Shown piece by piece: positions 1 to 9,518 of a stretch of DNA of 64,000 nt (the stretch's first letter is position 1; each line of letters starts with the position of its first letter). The DNA is from Pseudoduganella aquatica. Lineage in GTDB: Bacteria; Pseudomonadota; Gammaproteobacteria; Burkholderiales; Burkholderiaceae_D. The notes beneath the pieces are model-generated. The model was given only the letters and a program-made list of their open reading frames with translations. It did not search any database and was not told the DNA's origin. Position numbers and translations under genes: made by a program. The stretch spans positions 62,001 to 126,000 of the forward strand of contig NZ_WWCU01000010.1 in NCBI RefSeq assembly GCF_009857595.1. Direction: 5' to 3'.

Positions 1-1
1 G

Positions 2-2680
2 CGCGCCGACGAGGTACTGCGCGCCACCTCGCTCAGCCTGGCGCGCAGCAACGCCTTTATCCGCACCGTGACCGACCACGTGCCAGGCATGGTCTCCTAC
101 TGGGACGAGCAGCTGCGCTGCCGCTTCGCCAACCGCGCGTTTATCGAGGCCGCCGGCAGCGACGTGGACACCGTGCTGGGCGCCACCATACCCGAGATCA
201 TGGGCGGCGATATGTACCGGCGCAACCGCCAGCGCATCGAGGCGGTGCTGGCCGGCCATCCGCAAAGCTTCTACCAGGACCGCCCGGACCGCAACGGCGA
301 ATCGCGCTTTGTATGGGCCAACTATATTCCCGACCTGAACGAAGACGGCAGCACGCGCGGCTTCTTCAGCATGGTGTCGGACGTGACGGAGCTCAAGCGC
401 ACCGAGCTGCGCCTGCACGACCTGAACGAGCAGCTGGTGCGCGCGCGCGACCGCGCCGAGGCGGCCAGCCGCGCGAAAAGCGCTTTCGTTGCCAATATGA
501 GCCACGAGATCCGCACGCCGATGAACGCCATCATCGGCCTGGCGCGGCTGCTGGAGGAGGCGCCGCTGGCGCGCCGCGAGCGCAGCTACGTGGGCAAGAT
601 CCAGCTCGCCACCCACTCGCTGCTGGCGGTGGTGAACGACGTGCTGGACTTCTCCAAGATCGAGGCCGGCCAGCTCAAGCTCGATCACAGCCCCTTCAAT
701 CTCGACCACATCCTCACCAGCATCGGCGTGCTGATCGGGCAGACCGCCTGGAACAAGGGCGTGGAGCCCATCTTCTGCATAGCGCCCGAGGTGCCGCTGG
801 AGCTGCTGGGCGACGCCATGCGCCTGCAGCAGGTGCTGCTCAACCTGTGCAGCAACGCCGTCAAGTTCACCGAGCAGGGCGAAGTGGTGCTGGCCGTGCG
901 CCAGCTCTCGTGCACCGCCACCTCGGCCACGCTGGAATTCGCCGTGCGCGACACCGGCATCGGCATCAGCCCGGCGCAGCAGGCCCATTTGTTCGAGGCC
1001 TTCTCGCAGGGCGACAACAGCACCAGCCGCCAATACGGCGGCACCGGGCTGGGCCTGGCGATCTGCCGCCGCCTGGCCGACCTGATGGGCAGCGCCATCA
1101 GCGTGCACAGCGAACTGGGCAAGGGCTCCACCTTCCGCTTCGCCTGCACGCTGGAGCGCGCCGTGCACGGCCTGCCGGCGCCGCGCACGCTGGCGCCGAC
1201 GCTGGAGGGACTGAGCCTGCTTATCGTGGACGACAACGCCACCGTGCGCGACATGCTGGCGCGCCAGTGCGAGGCGCTGGGCTGGCGCGTGTGGAGCGCA
1301 GACAGCGGCCAGGCCGGCCTGGCCATGCTGCGCAAGCTGGCGCGCGCCGGCGGCCCGCCTCAGCTCGATTTGCTGCTGCTGGACGCCGGCCTGCCCGACC
1401 TGGACGGCATCTCGCTCTTGACCCAGGCGCATACCGACGATACCCTGCTGCTGCCGCCCACCATCATGATGGCGCCCGACCATTACACCGAGGAGTTAAT
1501 CCCCATCGCCGATAGCCTCCACATCGCCACCGTGCTGGCCAAGCCCACCACGCCGGCCCGCCTGCTGTCGGCCATTACCGCCGTGCGCACCGGCTCGGTG
1601 CAGCCGTCCGCGCTGCCGGCCCACACGCCGCTGTCCGGCCGCCTGGCCGGCATGCGCGTGCTGCTGGTGGAAGACAATGAAATCAACCAGGAGATGGCGC
1701 AGTACATCCTGCTGCACGCCGGCGCCCGGGTCGATATCGCCGGCAACGGCCGCGTGGCGGTCGAGCTGCTGACCGAGGACCGCAAGCGCTACGACGCGGT
1801 GCTGATGGACCTGCAGATGCCGGTCATGAACGGCTACGAAGCCACCGCCGCGCTGCGCGCCATGGGGCTGGCCGACCTGCCCATCATCGCCATGACCGCC
1901 AACGCGCTGGACGAGGACCGCCAACTTGCCATCGAGGCCGGCGTGAACGCCCACGTGCCCAAGCCGATCGACGTGGACGAGCTGCTGGCCACGCTGCTGC
2001 GCCTGGCCCCGCTGCGCCCCGGTCCCGGCCGTACCGCCCCCGACGACAGCTGGCGCAAGCCGGGCGCCGAGGACAGGCCGCTCAGCCTGCCCGGCATCGA
2101 CCTGGAGGCGGCGCTGAAGCGGCTTGCCGGCAACTACCCGGCTTTCGTGGGCCTGCTCAAGCGCTTTGAAAATTCGCAGGGCGGCACGGTGGGCGAAGTG
2201 CGCACCCTGCTGGCCGGCGGCAAGCACCACGCCGCCGCCCAGCTGCTGCACCGCCTGCGCGGCGTGGCCGCCAACCTGGGCGCGGGCGACATCGCCCGCC
2301 TCAGCGCGCAAGCCGAAGTGGCGCTGCACGAGGCGCGCGAAACCGAGCTGGCCTTCCTGCTGACGGCGCTGGACCAGTCCATCAGCGTGGTGACGGAGGC
2401 CGCCCGCACCCTGCCGCTGCCGTTGCCGGAAACAGACGCGGCCAGCGGGTCGGCCGGGGCGCCGGACGGCCCCGCGCTTCCGCAAGCACTGGAAGACCTG
2501 TTATCCTTGTTACAGACTAACAATATGAAAGCGTTGACGCACTTCCAGTCGCTGCGGCCCGGACTCAAGGCGCACGGCCACGACGCCGTGCTGGCCCTGG
2601 CCCACGCCGTAGAGACCTTGGATTTCGCTGCCGCAGAACAATTGGTGCAAGATATGCTGAAGCGAAAGGACACTGCATGA
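2..2680 (+). CDS. Hybrid sensor histidine kinase/response regulator (5' end outside window)
   Basis: This is a phosphorelay kinase. The reading frame is open from the window edge, so the true N-terminus, probably further sensor domains, lies upstream. Numbering from the GTG at 68, a PAS domain (about 1-105) is followed by a HisKA domain with phospho-acceptor His146 in a SHEIRTPMN box and an HATPase domain with N, G1 and G2 boxes. Then come two receiver domains (acceptors Asp439 and Asp581) and a C-terminal Hpt domain with His728. All phosphotransfer residues are present, so a full His-Asp-His-Asp relay is possible. The stop overlaps the start of the next gene, a receiver-GGDEF protein, by 4 bases. 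That makes this downstream cyclase the likely final output. The input signal is unknown. Confidence 0.93.
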   Translation, partial: RADEVLRATSLSLARSNAFIRTVTDHVPGMVSYWDEQLRCRFANRAFIEAAGSDVDTVLGATIPEIMGGDMYRRNRQRIEAVLAGHPQSFYQDRPDRNGESRFVWANYIPDLNEDGSTRGFFSMVSDVTELKRTELRLHDLNEQLVRARDRAEAASRAKSAFVANMSHEIRTPMNAIIGLARLLEEAPLARRERSYVGKIQLATHSLLAVVNDVLDFSKIEAGQLKLDHSPFNLDHILTSIGVLIGQTAWNKGVEPIFCIAPEVPLELLGDAMRLQQVLLNLCSNAVKFTEQGEVVLAVRQLSCTATSATLEFAVRDTGIGISPAQQAHLFEAFSQGDNSTSRQYGGTGLGLAICRRLADLMGSAISVHSELGKGSTFRFACTLERAVHGLPAPRTLAPTLEGLSLLIVDDNATVRDMLARQCEALGWRVWSADSGQAGLAMLRKLARAGGPPQLDLLLLDAGLPDLDGISLLTQAHTDDTLLLPPTIMMAPDHYTEELIPIADSLHIATVLAKPTTPARLLSAITAVRTGSVQPSALPAHTPLSGRLAGMRVLLVEDNEINQEMAQYILLHAGARVDIAGNGRVAVELLTEDRKRYDAVLMDLQMPVMNGYEATAALRAMGLADLPIIAMTANALDEDRQLAIEAGVNAHVPKPIDVDELLATLLRLAPLRPGPGRTAPDDSWRKPGAEDRPLSLPGIDLEAALKRLAGNYPAFVGLLKRFENSQGGTVGEVRTLLAGGKHHAAAQLLHRLRGVAANLGAGDIARLSAQAEVALHEARETELAFLLTALDQSISVVTEAARTLPLPLPETDAASGSAGAPDGPALPQALEDLLSLLQTNNMKALTHFQSLRPGLKAHGHDAVLALAHAVETLDFAAAEQLVQDMLKRKDTA

Positions 2681-3600
2681 GCTGGAGCGACCTGGCGATG
2701 AACGGACGCATCCTGATCGTCGACGACGCGATGGAGAATATTCAGATTCTCCACCACGCGCTGCAAGACGAGCACGACGTGCTGTTTGCGCTCAGCGGTG
2801 AAAAAGCGCTGCAGATAGCGCACAACCAGCAGCCGGACCTGATCCTGCTGGACGCGGTCATGCCCGGCATGGACGGCTACGAAGTGTGCGCCGCGCTGCG
2901 CGCCTCGGCCGCCGTGCGCGACATTCCGGTGATCTTCGTCACCGCCCTCACCCATCCCGAAGACGAAACGCGGGCGCTGGAAGCGGGCGCGGTGGACTTT
3001 ATCAGCAAGCCCTTCAACGTGGCGGTGGTGCGCGCGCGGGTGCGCACCCAGCTGACTGTCAAACGCCAGGCCGACGCCATGCGCGAACTGACGCTGACCG
3101 ACGCGCTGACCGGCGTGGCCAACCGCCGCAGCTTCAACGAAGCCATCGACAACGAATGGCGCCGCTGCGCGCGCTCCGGCGTGGAAATGGCGGTCGTCAT
3201 GATAGACATCGACCACTTCAAGCATTACAACGACGCCTACGGCCACCAGGCCGGCGACCTGTGCCTGCAACAGGTGAGCGCGGCCATGAAGCGCTGCGCC
3301 GGGCGCCCGCCCGACCTGCTGGCGCGCTACGGCGGCGAGGAATTCATCATTTTGCTGCCGCAGGTGGGAGCGGACGGCGCCGAAGTGGTGGCCAAGCGCA
3401 TCCTGGACGAAATCCGGCTGCTGCAGATACCGCACAAGGCCTCGTCGGTGGGACCGCTGGTCACCGTCAGCATGGGTGTCGCCACCGCCCTGCCGGACGA
3501 GAACGCGGACCCCAGCGCCCTGATACGCACCGCCGACGCCCTCCTCTACCGCGCCAAGGAAACCGGCCGCAACCGCTACTGCATGTCCGCCACGGATTAA
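2677..3600 (+). CDS. Response regulator with GGDEF output, diguanylate cyclase
   Basis: The protein makes cyclic di-GMP in the cytoplasm when phosphorylated (family knowledge). The N-terminal receiver domain carries acceptor Asp59 and the conserved Lys near residue 112. The C-terminal GGDEF domain has an intact GGEEF active site at 219-223. Five residues upstream is an RPPD motif (210-213), the canonical allosteric inhibition site, so product feedback is expected. The architecture is PleD/WspR-like with a single receiver. The start overlaps the hybrid kinase stop (ATGA), which indicates one operon and probably one pathway. An internal ATG at 2698 is an alternative start that would lose only seven residues. 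Confidence 0.93.
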   Translation: MSWSDLAMNGRILIVDDAMENIQILHHALQDEHDVLFALSGEKALQIAHNQQPDLILLDAVMPGMDGYEVCAALRASAAVRDIPVIFVTALTHPEDETRALEAGAVDFISKPFNVAVVRARVRTQLTVKRQADAMRELTLTDALTGVANRRSFNEAIDNEWRRCARSGVEMAVVMIDIDHFKHYNDAYGHQAGDLCLQQVSAAMKRCAGRPPDLLARYGGEEFIILLPQVGADGAEVVAKRILDEIRLLQIPHKASSVGPLVTVSMGVATALPDENADPSALIRTADALLYRAKETGRNRYCMSATD

Positions 3601-3603
3601 TTT

Positions 3604-3740
3604 GGCGGGTTACGCGCCTTGCGCTAACCCGCCCTACGCAATATCCGAATGTTGAAACACCAGAATATTGCCGCAATATACGAATGTCGAAACCTCAGAA
3701 TACCGTAGGGCGGGTTAGCGGCGAGGCCGCGTAACCCGCC
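3604..3740. repeat. Inverted pair of REP-like palindromes flanking a 30-bp direct repeat
   Basis: Two hairpins share the arms GGCGGGTTA and TAACCCGCC (3604-3633 and 3709-3740). They lie in opposite orientation, and each carries a CCTACG-type tail pointing inward. Between them sit two direct copies of a 30-base unit (3638-3667 and 3673-3702, about 4 mismatches, 35-base period). This is the layout of a bacterial interspersed mosaic element. It lies between two convergent transcription units and may also act as a bidirectional terminator or mRNA 3' end. Confidence 0.75.
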
Positions 3741-3767
3741 ACCACGTAGCCAATCCGTGCTGGCCTG

Positions 3768-4220
3768 CTAGTAGCGCCGCATGACGAACTCGGCCACGCA
3801 GACGGGTTTGGCCTGGCCTTCGCGCTCGATGACCACGCCCCACTCCACTTGCGCGCCGCCTTCGATGTCGGCGATGGACTGGATGGTCAGGCGGGCGCGC
3901 AGGCGGCTGCCGACCGGCACGGGGCCGGGGAAGCGGACTTTGTTGAGGCCGTAGTTCAGGCCCATTTTCATGTCCACCATCCTCAGCGCGCTTTCCAGCA
4001 TGGCGGGCACCAGCGACAAGGTCAGGAAGCCGTGCGCGATGGTGCCGCCGAACGGAGATTCTCGCTTGGCGCGCTCCTCATCCACGTGGATCCACTGGTG
4101 GTCGTCGGTGGCGTCGGCGAAGCGGTTCACGCGCTCTTGCGTGATGTCGAACCACTCCGAGACGGCCACTTCCTCGCCCACCAGCTGCTTCATGTCCTCC
4201 AGCGTGGCGATCTCACGCAT
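3768..4220 (-). CDS. MaoC family (R)-specific enoyl-CoA hydratase-like protein
   Basis: This is a 150-residue single hot-dog protein of the MaoC/PhaJ type, which hydrates trans-2-enoyl-CoA. The catalytic pair is visible as Asp40 and His45 in a D-x4-H arrangement within the hydratase signature, followed by the conserved AHGFLTLSL segment. The start overlaps the stop of the upstream MaoC gene by 8 bases. An alternative ATG at 4193 would delete the first nine residues. It is the last gene of a four-gene acyl-CoA operon, so it probably hydrates the product of the two dehydrogenases. The substrate chain is unknown. Confidence 0.88.
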   Translation of the reverse strand: MREIATLEDMKQLVGEEVAVSEWFDITQERVNRFADATDDHQWIHVDEERAKRESPFGGTIAHGFLTLSLVPAMLESALRMVDMKMGLNYGLNKVRFPGPVPVGSRLRARLTIQSIADIEGGAQVEWGVVIEREGQAKPVCVAEFVMRRY

Positions 4221-4677
4221 CGGCCGCTCCCGCCGGGCGGCGGCCGAACATGCCCATGCCTTCCACCGTGGCCACCAGCTCGCCGTGCTGGTTGGTGGCC
4301 TTCCAGACAGACACCACCACGCCCCGGTCCGGCTTGGAGTTCGATGGCCGCACTTCCTTGGTCACGTAGCTGACGTTCAGCGTGTCGCCCGCGTACACCG
4401 GCTTGATCCAGCGGATGCTGTCCAGGCCGGGCGAGCCCATGCTGGACGAGTCGTTCAAAATGCCGTCCACCACCATGCGCATCATCATGCTGCAGGTGTG
4501 CCAGCCGCTGGCGGCCAGCTTGCCGAAGATGGACTTGGCGGCCGCGTCGTGGTCGATATGGAAGGGCTGCGGGTCGAACTGGGTCGCGAAGGCGATGATC
4601 TCCTCCTCCGTCACATGCCGGCCGCCCAGCGCAATTTCCTGGCCCTCGGCAAAATCCTCGAAATACCATTTCTTCAT
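4213..4677 (-). CDS. MaoC family dehydratase
   Basis: A second hot-dog hydratase-like protein of 154 residues. The segment FDPQPFHID supplies the D-x4-H catalytic pair, and the later SGWHT motif is typical of the family. It is more like the MaoC-domain dehydratases found beside acyl-CoA dehydrogenases than PhaJ. Its ATG at 4677 lies about 12 bases from the upstream acyl-CoA dehydrogenase stop, and it overlaps the next MaoC gene. The two paralogues may form a heteromer, as some paired MaoC proteins do, but that is inference. Confidence 0.87.
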   Translation of the reverse strand: MKKWYFEDFAEGQEIALGGRHVTEEEIIAFATQFDPQPFHIDHDAAAKSIFGKLAASGWHTCSMMMRMVVDGILNDSSSMGSPGLDSIRWIKPVYAGDTLNVSYVTKEVRPSNSKPDRGVVVSVWKATNQHGELVATVEGMGMFGRRPAGAADA

Positions 4678-4689
4678 GCGGCCTCCTGA

Positions 4690-5829
4690 TCAAGCGGCGT
4701 GTTTGAATCCGGGCTGGGCGATGAAGCGTTCCAGGTGGTGGTCGGCGTCGCCCAGGGTCAGGTCTATCATGGTCAGGCGCTTGAAGTGGTGGGCGGCGGG
4801 CAGCTCGTCCGTCACGCCCATGCCGCCGTGCAGCTGCACCGCCTGCTGGCCGACGAATTTGCAGGCGTGGCCCACGCGCACCTTGGCGGCGGACACCACG
4901 CGGCGGCGCTCTTCCACGTCGCTGGAGGCCACTTTCACCGCCGCCAGCATGGCCATGGAACGGGCCTGCTCCAGGTGGATGAACATGTCTGCCATGCGGT
5001 GCTGCAGGGCCTGGAATTTGCCGATGGGCGCGCCGAACTGCTGGCGCGTTTTCAGGTAGTCCAGCGTGGCGGCGAAGATGGCGTCCATGGCGCCCACCGC
5101 TTCGGCGCACAGCAAGGTGGCGCCGTAGTCGGAGGCGGCGTCCAGGATGTCCCAGCCGGCGCCCACGCCGCCCAGCAGTGCGGAAGCGGGCACTTCGGCG
5201 CCGCTGAACTGCACGGTGGCGGCGCGCTGGCCGTCGATGGTGCGGTAGTCGGTAACGGTTGCGCCCTTGGTATCGGCCGGCACCACGAACAGGGAAATGC
5301 CACCCTTGTCGCGCTGCTCACCGCCGCTGCGGGCGGACACGATGAAGGCGCCGGCCTGGCCGCCATGGATCACCACAGTCTTCGTACCGTTCAGCACGTA
5401 GCCATTGCCCAGTTCGTGGCCGGTGGTGGCGACGTCGCTCAGGTCGTGGCGCGATTGCTGCTCGCCCAGCGCGCAAGCCAGCTTGAGTTCGCCGCCCGCC
5501 ACTTGCTCCAGCAGCTTGCCGTGACCGCCGGCCAGGTTCAGGAATTGCGCGCCCAGCACGGTGGCGAAATAGGGTTCCACCACCAGGCCGCGGCCCAGTT
5601 CCTGCATCACCACCAGCATGTCCACGGCGCTGCCGTTGAAGCCGCCCTGCTCTTCGGGCACCGGCAGCGCCAGCATGCCCAGCTCGGCGAGCGTGGCCCA
5701 CGCTTCGTCCGACACGCCGGCCGGAGAATGGATGATGCGCTTGCGCGTCTCGAAGCCGTAGTCCTTGTCCACCCAGCGACGCAGGGCGTCGGCGAACTGC
5801 TGCTGTTCTTCTTTGAAAATAAAGTCCAT
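4690..5829 (-). CDS. Acyl-CoA dehydrogenase, short partner of a pair
   Basis: A flavin-dependent acyl-CoA dehydrogenase of 379 residues that introduces the alpha,beta double bond. The start is the ATG at 5829, preceded by GGGGAGA. The open frame runs further upstream, but only as antisense-like sequence inside the next gene. The N-terminal helical domain, the middle beta domain and the C-terminal domain with RQQFGAPIGKFQALQHRMADM and QLHGGMGVTDE motifs are all visible. With the following gene it resembles the two-subunit dehydrogenases (PimC/PimD-type or steroid-degradation FadE pairs) that form heteromers. The substrate cannot be read from the sequence. Confidence 0.9.
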   Translation of the reverse strand: MDFIFKEEQQQFADALRRWVDKDYGFETRKRIIHSPAGVSDEAWATLAELGMLALPVPEEQGGFNGSAVDMLVVMQELGRGLVVEPYFATVLGAQFLNLAGGHGKLLEQVAGGELKLACALGEQQSRHDLSDVATTGHELGNGYVLNGTKTVVIHGGQAGAFIVSARSGGEQRDKGGISLFVVPADTKGATVTDYRTIDGQRAATVQFSGAEVPASALLGGVGAGWDILDAASDYGATLLCAEAVGAMDAIFAATLDYLKTRQQFGAPIGKFQALQHRMADMFIHLEQARSMAMLAAVKVASSDVEERRRVVSAAKVRVGHACKFVGQQAVQLHGGMGVTDELPAAHHFKRLTMIDLTLGDADHHLERFIAQPGFKHAA

Positions 5830-5840
5830 GCTGTCTCCCC

Positions 5841-7031
5841 TCACAGGCCCAGTATCATCTGGGTGATGATGTTTTTCTGAATCTCGTTCGAACCGCCGTA
5901 GATCGAGGTCTTGCGGAAGTTGAAGTAGTAGCCCGCCAGCGGCGCGTGGTCGTCGTCGCCGGTGACGGCGTGCTCGGACTTGCCTTCCAGGTAGCTGGTG
6001 TCGAAGGGTAGCGCATCCGGCCCCAGGGCTTCTATCATCAGTTCGGTGAGGATCTGCTGGATTTCGGAGCCGCGCACTTTCAGCATGGACGCTTGCGGAC
6101 CCGGGGTCTGGTCTTCCTGGCAAATGGTGCGCAGCACGGTGGTTTCCAGCGCCATCAGCTCGATTTCCAGGTTGGCCACTTTGGCCGCGAACAGCGGATC
6201 CTCCAGCAGCGGCTTGCCGCGCTTGAGCTGCTTGAGCGCCACCTTTTTCAGGAATTGCAGCTCGCGCTTGGAGCGGCCCACCGCTGCAATGCCGGTGCGC
6301 TCGTGGCCCAGCAGGTATTTGGCGTAGGTCCAGCCCTTGTTTTCCTTGCCGATCAGATTGGCGACCGGCACTTTCACGTTGTCGAAGAAGACTTCGTTCA
6401 CTTCGTGGTCTTCGTCCAGCATGATGATGGGGCGCACAGTGATGCCCGGCGTTTTCATGTCGATCAGCAGGAAGGAAATGCCCTCCTGCTTGCGCACGGT
6501 GCTGTCGGTGCGCACCAGGCAGAAGATCATGTCGGCGTGCTGGCCCAGCGTGGTCCAGGTTTTCTGGCCGTTCACTATGTAGTGGTCGCCCACGCGCTCG
6601 GCGGTGGTTTTCAGCGAGGCCAGGTCGGAGCCGGAGCCCGGCTCGGAATAGCCCTGGCACCACCAGTCTTCGCAGCTGAGGATGCGCGGCAGGTAGTAGG
6701 CTTTTTGTTCTTCATTGCCGAAGGCCATGATGACCGGGGCCACCATGTTGATGCCGAAGGGCAGCACGGGCGGCGTGCCGGCGATGGCGCACTCTTCTTC
6801 CCAGATGTGGCGCTGGGTGGCGTTCCAGCCCGGGCCACCGTACTCGACCGGCCAGGCGGGCGCAACCCAGCCCTGTTTGGCGACGATCCGGTGCCAGCGC
6901 ACGATGTCTTCGCGCGACATGCGCAGGTGCTTGCGCACTTTCTGCTGCAAGTCGGCGGGCAGGTTGGCCGCGAGGAAGGCGCGCACCTGGTCGCGGAACG
7001 CCAGATCCTCGGACGAGTAGTTCAAATCCAT
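5841..7031 (-). CDS. Acyl-CoA dehydrogenase, long partner of a pair
   Basis: A 396-residue acyl-CoA dehydrogenase. The YSEPGSGSDLASL segment and the NGQKTWTT flavin/substrate motif are clear, as is the C-terminal GGSNEIQKNII region. The ATG at 7031 is preceded by AAGGAGA. It is the first gene of the minus-strand operon with the second dehydrogenase (12-base gap) and two MaoC hydratases. Together these could perform two consecutive steps of beta-oxidation on a branched, cyclic or dicarboxylic acyl-CoA. No thiolase, ligase or hydroxyacyl dehydrogenase is adjacent, so the pathway is incomplete here. Confidence 0.92.
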   Translation of the reverse strand: MDLNYSSEDLAFRDQVRAFLAANLPADLQQKVRKHLRMSREDIVRWHRIVAKQGWVAPAWPVEYGGPGWNATQRHIWEEECAIAGTPPVLPFGINMVAPVIMAFGNEEQKAYYLPRILSCEDWWCQGYSEPGSGSDLASLKTTAERVGDHYIVNGQKTWTTLGQHADMIFCLVRTDSTVRKQEGISFLLIDMKTPGITVRPIIMLDEDHEVNEVFFDNVKVPVANLIGKENKGWTYAKYLLGHERTGIAAVGRSKRELQFLKKVALKQLKRGKPLLEDPLFAAKVANLEIELMALETTVLRTICQEDQTPGPQASMLKVRGSEIQQILTELMIEALGPDALPFDTSYLEGKSEHAVTGDDDHAPLAGYYFNFRKTSIYGGSNEIQKNIITQMILGL

Positions 7032-7057
7032 GCTGTCTCCTTGTTATGACGAATCTT

Positions 7058-7079
7058 AAAAAGCACGATCGTTCATTTA
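7058..7079 (-). promoter_or_regulatory. Palindromic candidate operator upstream of the acyl-CoA operon
   Basis: A perfect 8-base palindrome ACGATCGT (7065-7072) sits in an A/T-rich surround about 35 bases upstream of the first dehydrogenase start. Its size and position fit a TetR-type repressor site such as those controlling fatty-acid degradation genes in Burkholderiales. No regulator gene is adjacent, so the assignment is inference. Confidence 0.4.
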
Positions 7080-7130
7080 TTGTACCGCACCGGGAGACAG
7101 CGGCAAGCTCTTTATTATCGCTTCAACTTG

Positions 7131-9434
7131 CTACAGCAGCGTGAACGGCAAATCGCGCCCCTCGATGGCTTGGTTGCCCGCATAGTCAGCCGCCAGCACG
7201 CGCAGCTTGTAGTTGCCGGGCGCCAGGCCGGCCACGCTCCACATGCCGGGCGTGACCTGGCCGTGGATCATGCGGTTGGTGAGCGTGTAGGCGAAGCGCG
7301 TAGCCTTGCTGCCGTAGACGGTAATGCCGCTGTTGGGCGCGTAGGCGTATTTCACGGCTTCGCGGTTGCGCGGGAGTTCGTCGTAGACCTGGGTGATGGT
7401 GGGCTGCTCGTAGCCGGCCACCGGGCTGCCGTCTTCGCGCAGCAGCTGGTAGCCCAGGGTGTACAGGCCCAGGCGGCGGCGCGCTTCGTTGCCGTCCATC
7501 TGGTCGTAGGCGTCCACCACGATGCTCAGCTCGCCGACCTCGCGCGCGATGACCAGCGGCTTGCGCTTGGCGGCCTTGATGACCTTGCCCCGGCTGTCGA
7601 ACAGGGTGATGCTGTTGATGTGCGGGCGCACCGTGTCCACCTGGCCTTTGAATGGCAGGCTGAGGGGGTTGAGGACTTTGCCTTGCTCGTAGTAGTCGAG
7701 GTGGACGTGGGCCATGCCGTTGATGGTGCCCAGCGTGTCGCCCGCCGCGAAACGGGCGCCGCGACGCACGCGCACACGTTCGGGCTTGCCCTTGGCGTTG
7801 CGCAGCAGCTGGAAGCGTTCGTCCAGCGCGGCGTTTTTCGTGTTGCGGCCCACGCGCATGTGGATGTAGGAGATGTGGCCGAGGGCAATGCCTTCGCTCA
7901 GGCTGCCGAAGCCCCAGTTGGGCAAGGGGTCGCTGACTTTGACGGGGGCCACGGCCAGCACGGGCTGCCCGACGTCGGCCTGCACGTCCAGGCCGGCGTG
8001 GAAGTGGTCGCGGCTTTCGCCTTCGAAATTGCCGCGCACTTCGCCCATCAGGCCAACCACTTCGTGCGGCGCGTTTTGCGGGCCGACCGGCCACAGGATG
8101 CTGTTCACCGGAGACGGCCTCCGCGCCGTATTGGCCGGTGCCGGGGCGGCCGCAGGGGCGGCTGCCGGCGCTGCTGCGGCCACATTGAGCATGCCGTTGC
8201 CGCCACCGGCGGCAGGCTGCAGGGCGGACTGCGGCGCGCCCGTGGCGGACGCCGAGGCAGCCTGCGTATCGGCCGGCGTGGCCATGCTGAGGCGGTGGAT
8301 GCGGAAGGTGGCGGCGTCGCTCACGACCAGGCTGCCATTGCGCGCCAGCGCCATGCCGCGCGGCGCGTAAAGCTGCACTTTGCCGTCGCTGCCGTAGCCC
8401 GGCTCAACCTTCTGACCCACATCAACCAGTCCATCCAGACCGCCCTGCGGCGTGAGCTGCAATATCCGGCCTTGCGAGCCGGTGGCAATATACAGGTGGC
8501 CGTCGTGCGTGCGCGCCAGCGCGATGGGACGGCGCAGCAAGGCTTGCCTGTCGTTGTCCGGCGCGCGCACCACGGTGCTGACCATGCCGTCCTTGCCCAG
8601 CTTGCGGATGGCGTTGTTGCGCGTGTCGGCGATCAGCAGCGCGCCGTCCGCGTCCAGCAGCAGCGCGCAGGGGGTGTCGAAGCCCGCCTTCAGCGCCGGA
8701 CCGTCCGCATCCCCCGGCAGGCCGTTGCCCGCGATGGTGCTTACCGTGCCGTCGGGCGCGATGCGGCGGATGGCGTCGTTATAGGTGTCCGCCACGTAGA
8801 CCACGCCGTCGTCGCCCACCGCCACGCCTACCGGACCGTTGAACTGCGCTTCCCTGCCCTTGCCGTCCGCCGTGCCCGCCACACCGCTACCGGCAAGCGT
8901 GTTGACCGTGCCGTCCGGCGCCACCTTCCTGATCGCGTTGTTGCCGGTGTCCGCCACATACAGATTGCCCAGCGCGTCGATGGCGATGCCGGATGGCGTA
9001 TTGAACATGGCCTGCGCGCCCGGGCCATCGGCAAAGCCTTCCTTGCCGCCTGCAAGCGTGGACGTGGCGCCGCCAGGCGTGAGCTTGCGGATGCGGTTGT
9101 TGTCGCCCGCATCAGCGATATAGATATTGCCTGCGGCGTCGAGCGCCACGCCGTAGGGATCGGCAAAACGCGCCACGGTCAGGGGCATATTGCCTTCCGC
9201 CGCACCCGCCGTGCCGTCGCCGGCCAGCGTGGTCACGCGCGCAGCCCAGAAGTCCGGCGTGCGTTCCACCGCCTTTTTCGGAGCAGCCTGCCCGGCCTCC
9301 ACCTGCGGCGCACGCGCTTGCAGATAAAAATACACGCCCGCCCCTGCCACGGCTGCCGCCACAGCGATGCCCGCCAGGGGCAAATGTTTTCTTTGATGCT
9401 GCCGATTCTGATTTGCCGCCACGTTACTACCCAT
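7131..9434 (-). CDS. Membrane-anchored NHL-repeat protein with M23-like C-terminal domain
   Basis: A 767-residue protein. One transmembrane segment near residues 18-38 anchors it facing the periplasm. Residues about 60-330 contain at least five NHL-type beta-propeller blades, with repeated VADTxNNAIRK and TLAGxG signatures. An Ala/Pro linker follows. A domain near 430-600 carries HFHAGLD and HVHLDYY, positions that match the zinc ligands of LytM/M23 endopeptidases, but it is divergent. The C-terminus is Ig-like. The start is the only Met before the membrane segment (ATG at 9434), with a weak ribosome site. A propeller fused to a peptidase-like fold suggests cell-wall or surface recognition. 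Enzymatic activity is uncertain. Confidence 0.85.
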   Translation of the reverse strand: MGSNVAANQNRQHQRKHLPLAGIAVAAAVAGAGVYFYLQARAPQVEAGQAAPKKAVERTPDFWAARVTTLAGDGTAGAAEGNMPLTVARFADPYGVALDAAGNIYIADAGDNNRIRKLTPGGATSTLAGGKEGFADGPGAQAMFNTPSGIAIDALGNLYVADTGNNAIRKVAPDGTVNTLAGSGVAGTADGKGREAQFNGPVGVAVGDDGVVYVADTYNDAIRRIAPDGTVSTIAGNGLPGDADGPALKAGFDTPCALLLDADGALLIADTRNNAIRKLGKDGMVSTVVRAPDNDRQALLRRPIALARTHDGHLYIATGSQGRILQLTPQGGLDGLVDVGQKVEPGYGSDGKVQLYAPRGMALARNGSLVVSDAATFRIHRLSMATPADTQAASASATGAPQSALQPAAGGGNGMLNVAAAAPAAAPAAAPAPANTARRPSPVNSILWPVGPQNAPHEVVGLMGEVRGNFEGESRDHFHAGLDVQADVGQPVLAVAPVKVSDPLPNWGFGSLSEGIALGHISYIHMRVGRNTKNAALDERFQLLRNAKGKPERVRVRRGARFAAGDTLGTINGMAHVHLDYYEQGKVLNPLSLPFKGQVDTVRPHINSITLFDSRGKVIKAAKRKPLVIAREVGELSIVVDAYDQMDGNEARRRLGLYTLGYQLLREDGSPVAGYEQPTITQVYDELPRNREAVKYAYAPNSGITVYGSKATRFAYTLTNRMIHGQVTPGMWSVAGLAPGNYKLRVLAADYAGNQAIEGRDLPFTLL

Positions 9435-9518
9435 CCAGGAATGAATGATGAGCTTAACCGAAAAGGTGATGCGGATGCTATAGTTGGCGATCTTGCAACC
9501 CACACGCCGGAGACAGCC

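Noticed and set aside
7080..9518. Very long open frame antisense to the NHL/M23 gene, joined to the HAF gene
   Set aside because: It is a product of GC-rich codon bias. Its translation is His/Ala/Gly-rich with no domain, and the real HAF gene begins at the signal peptide at 9519.
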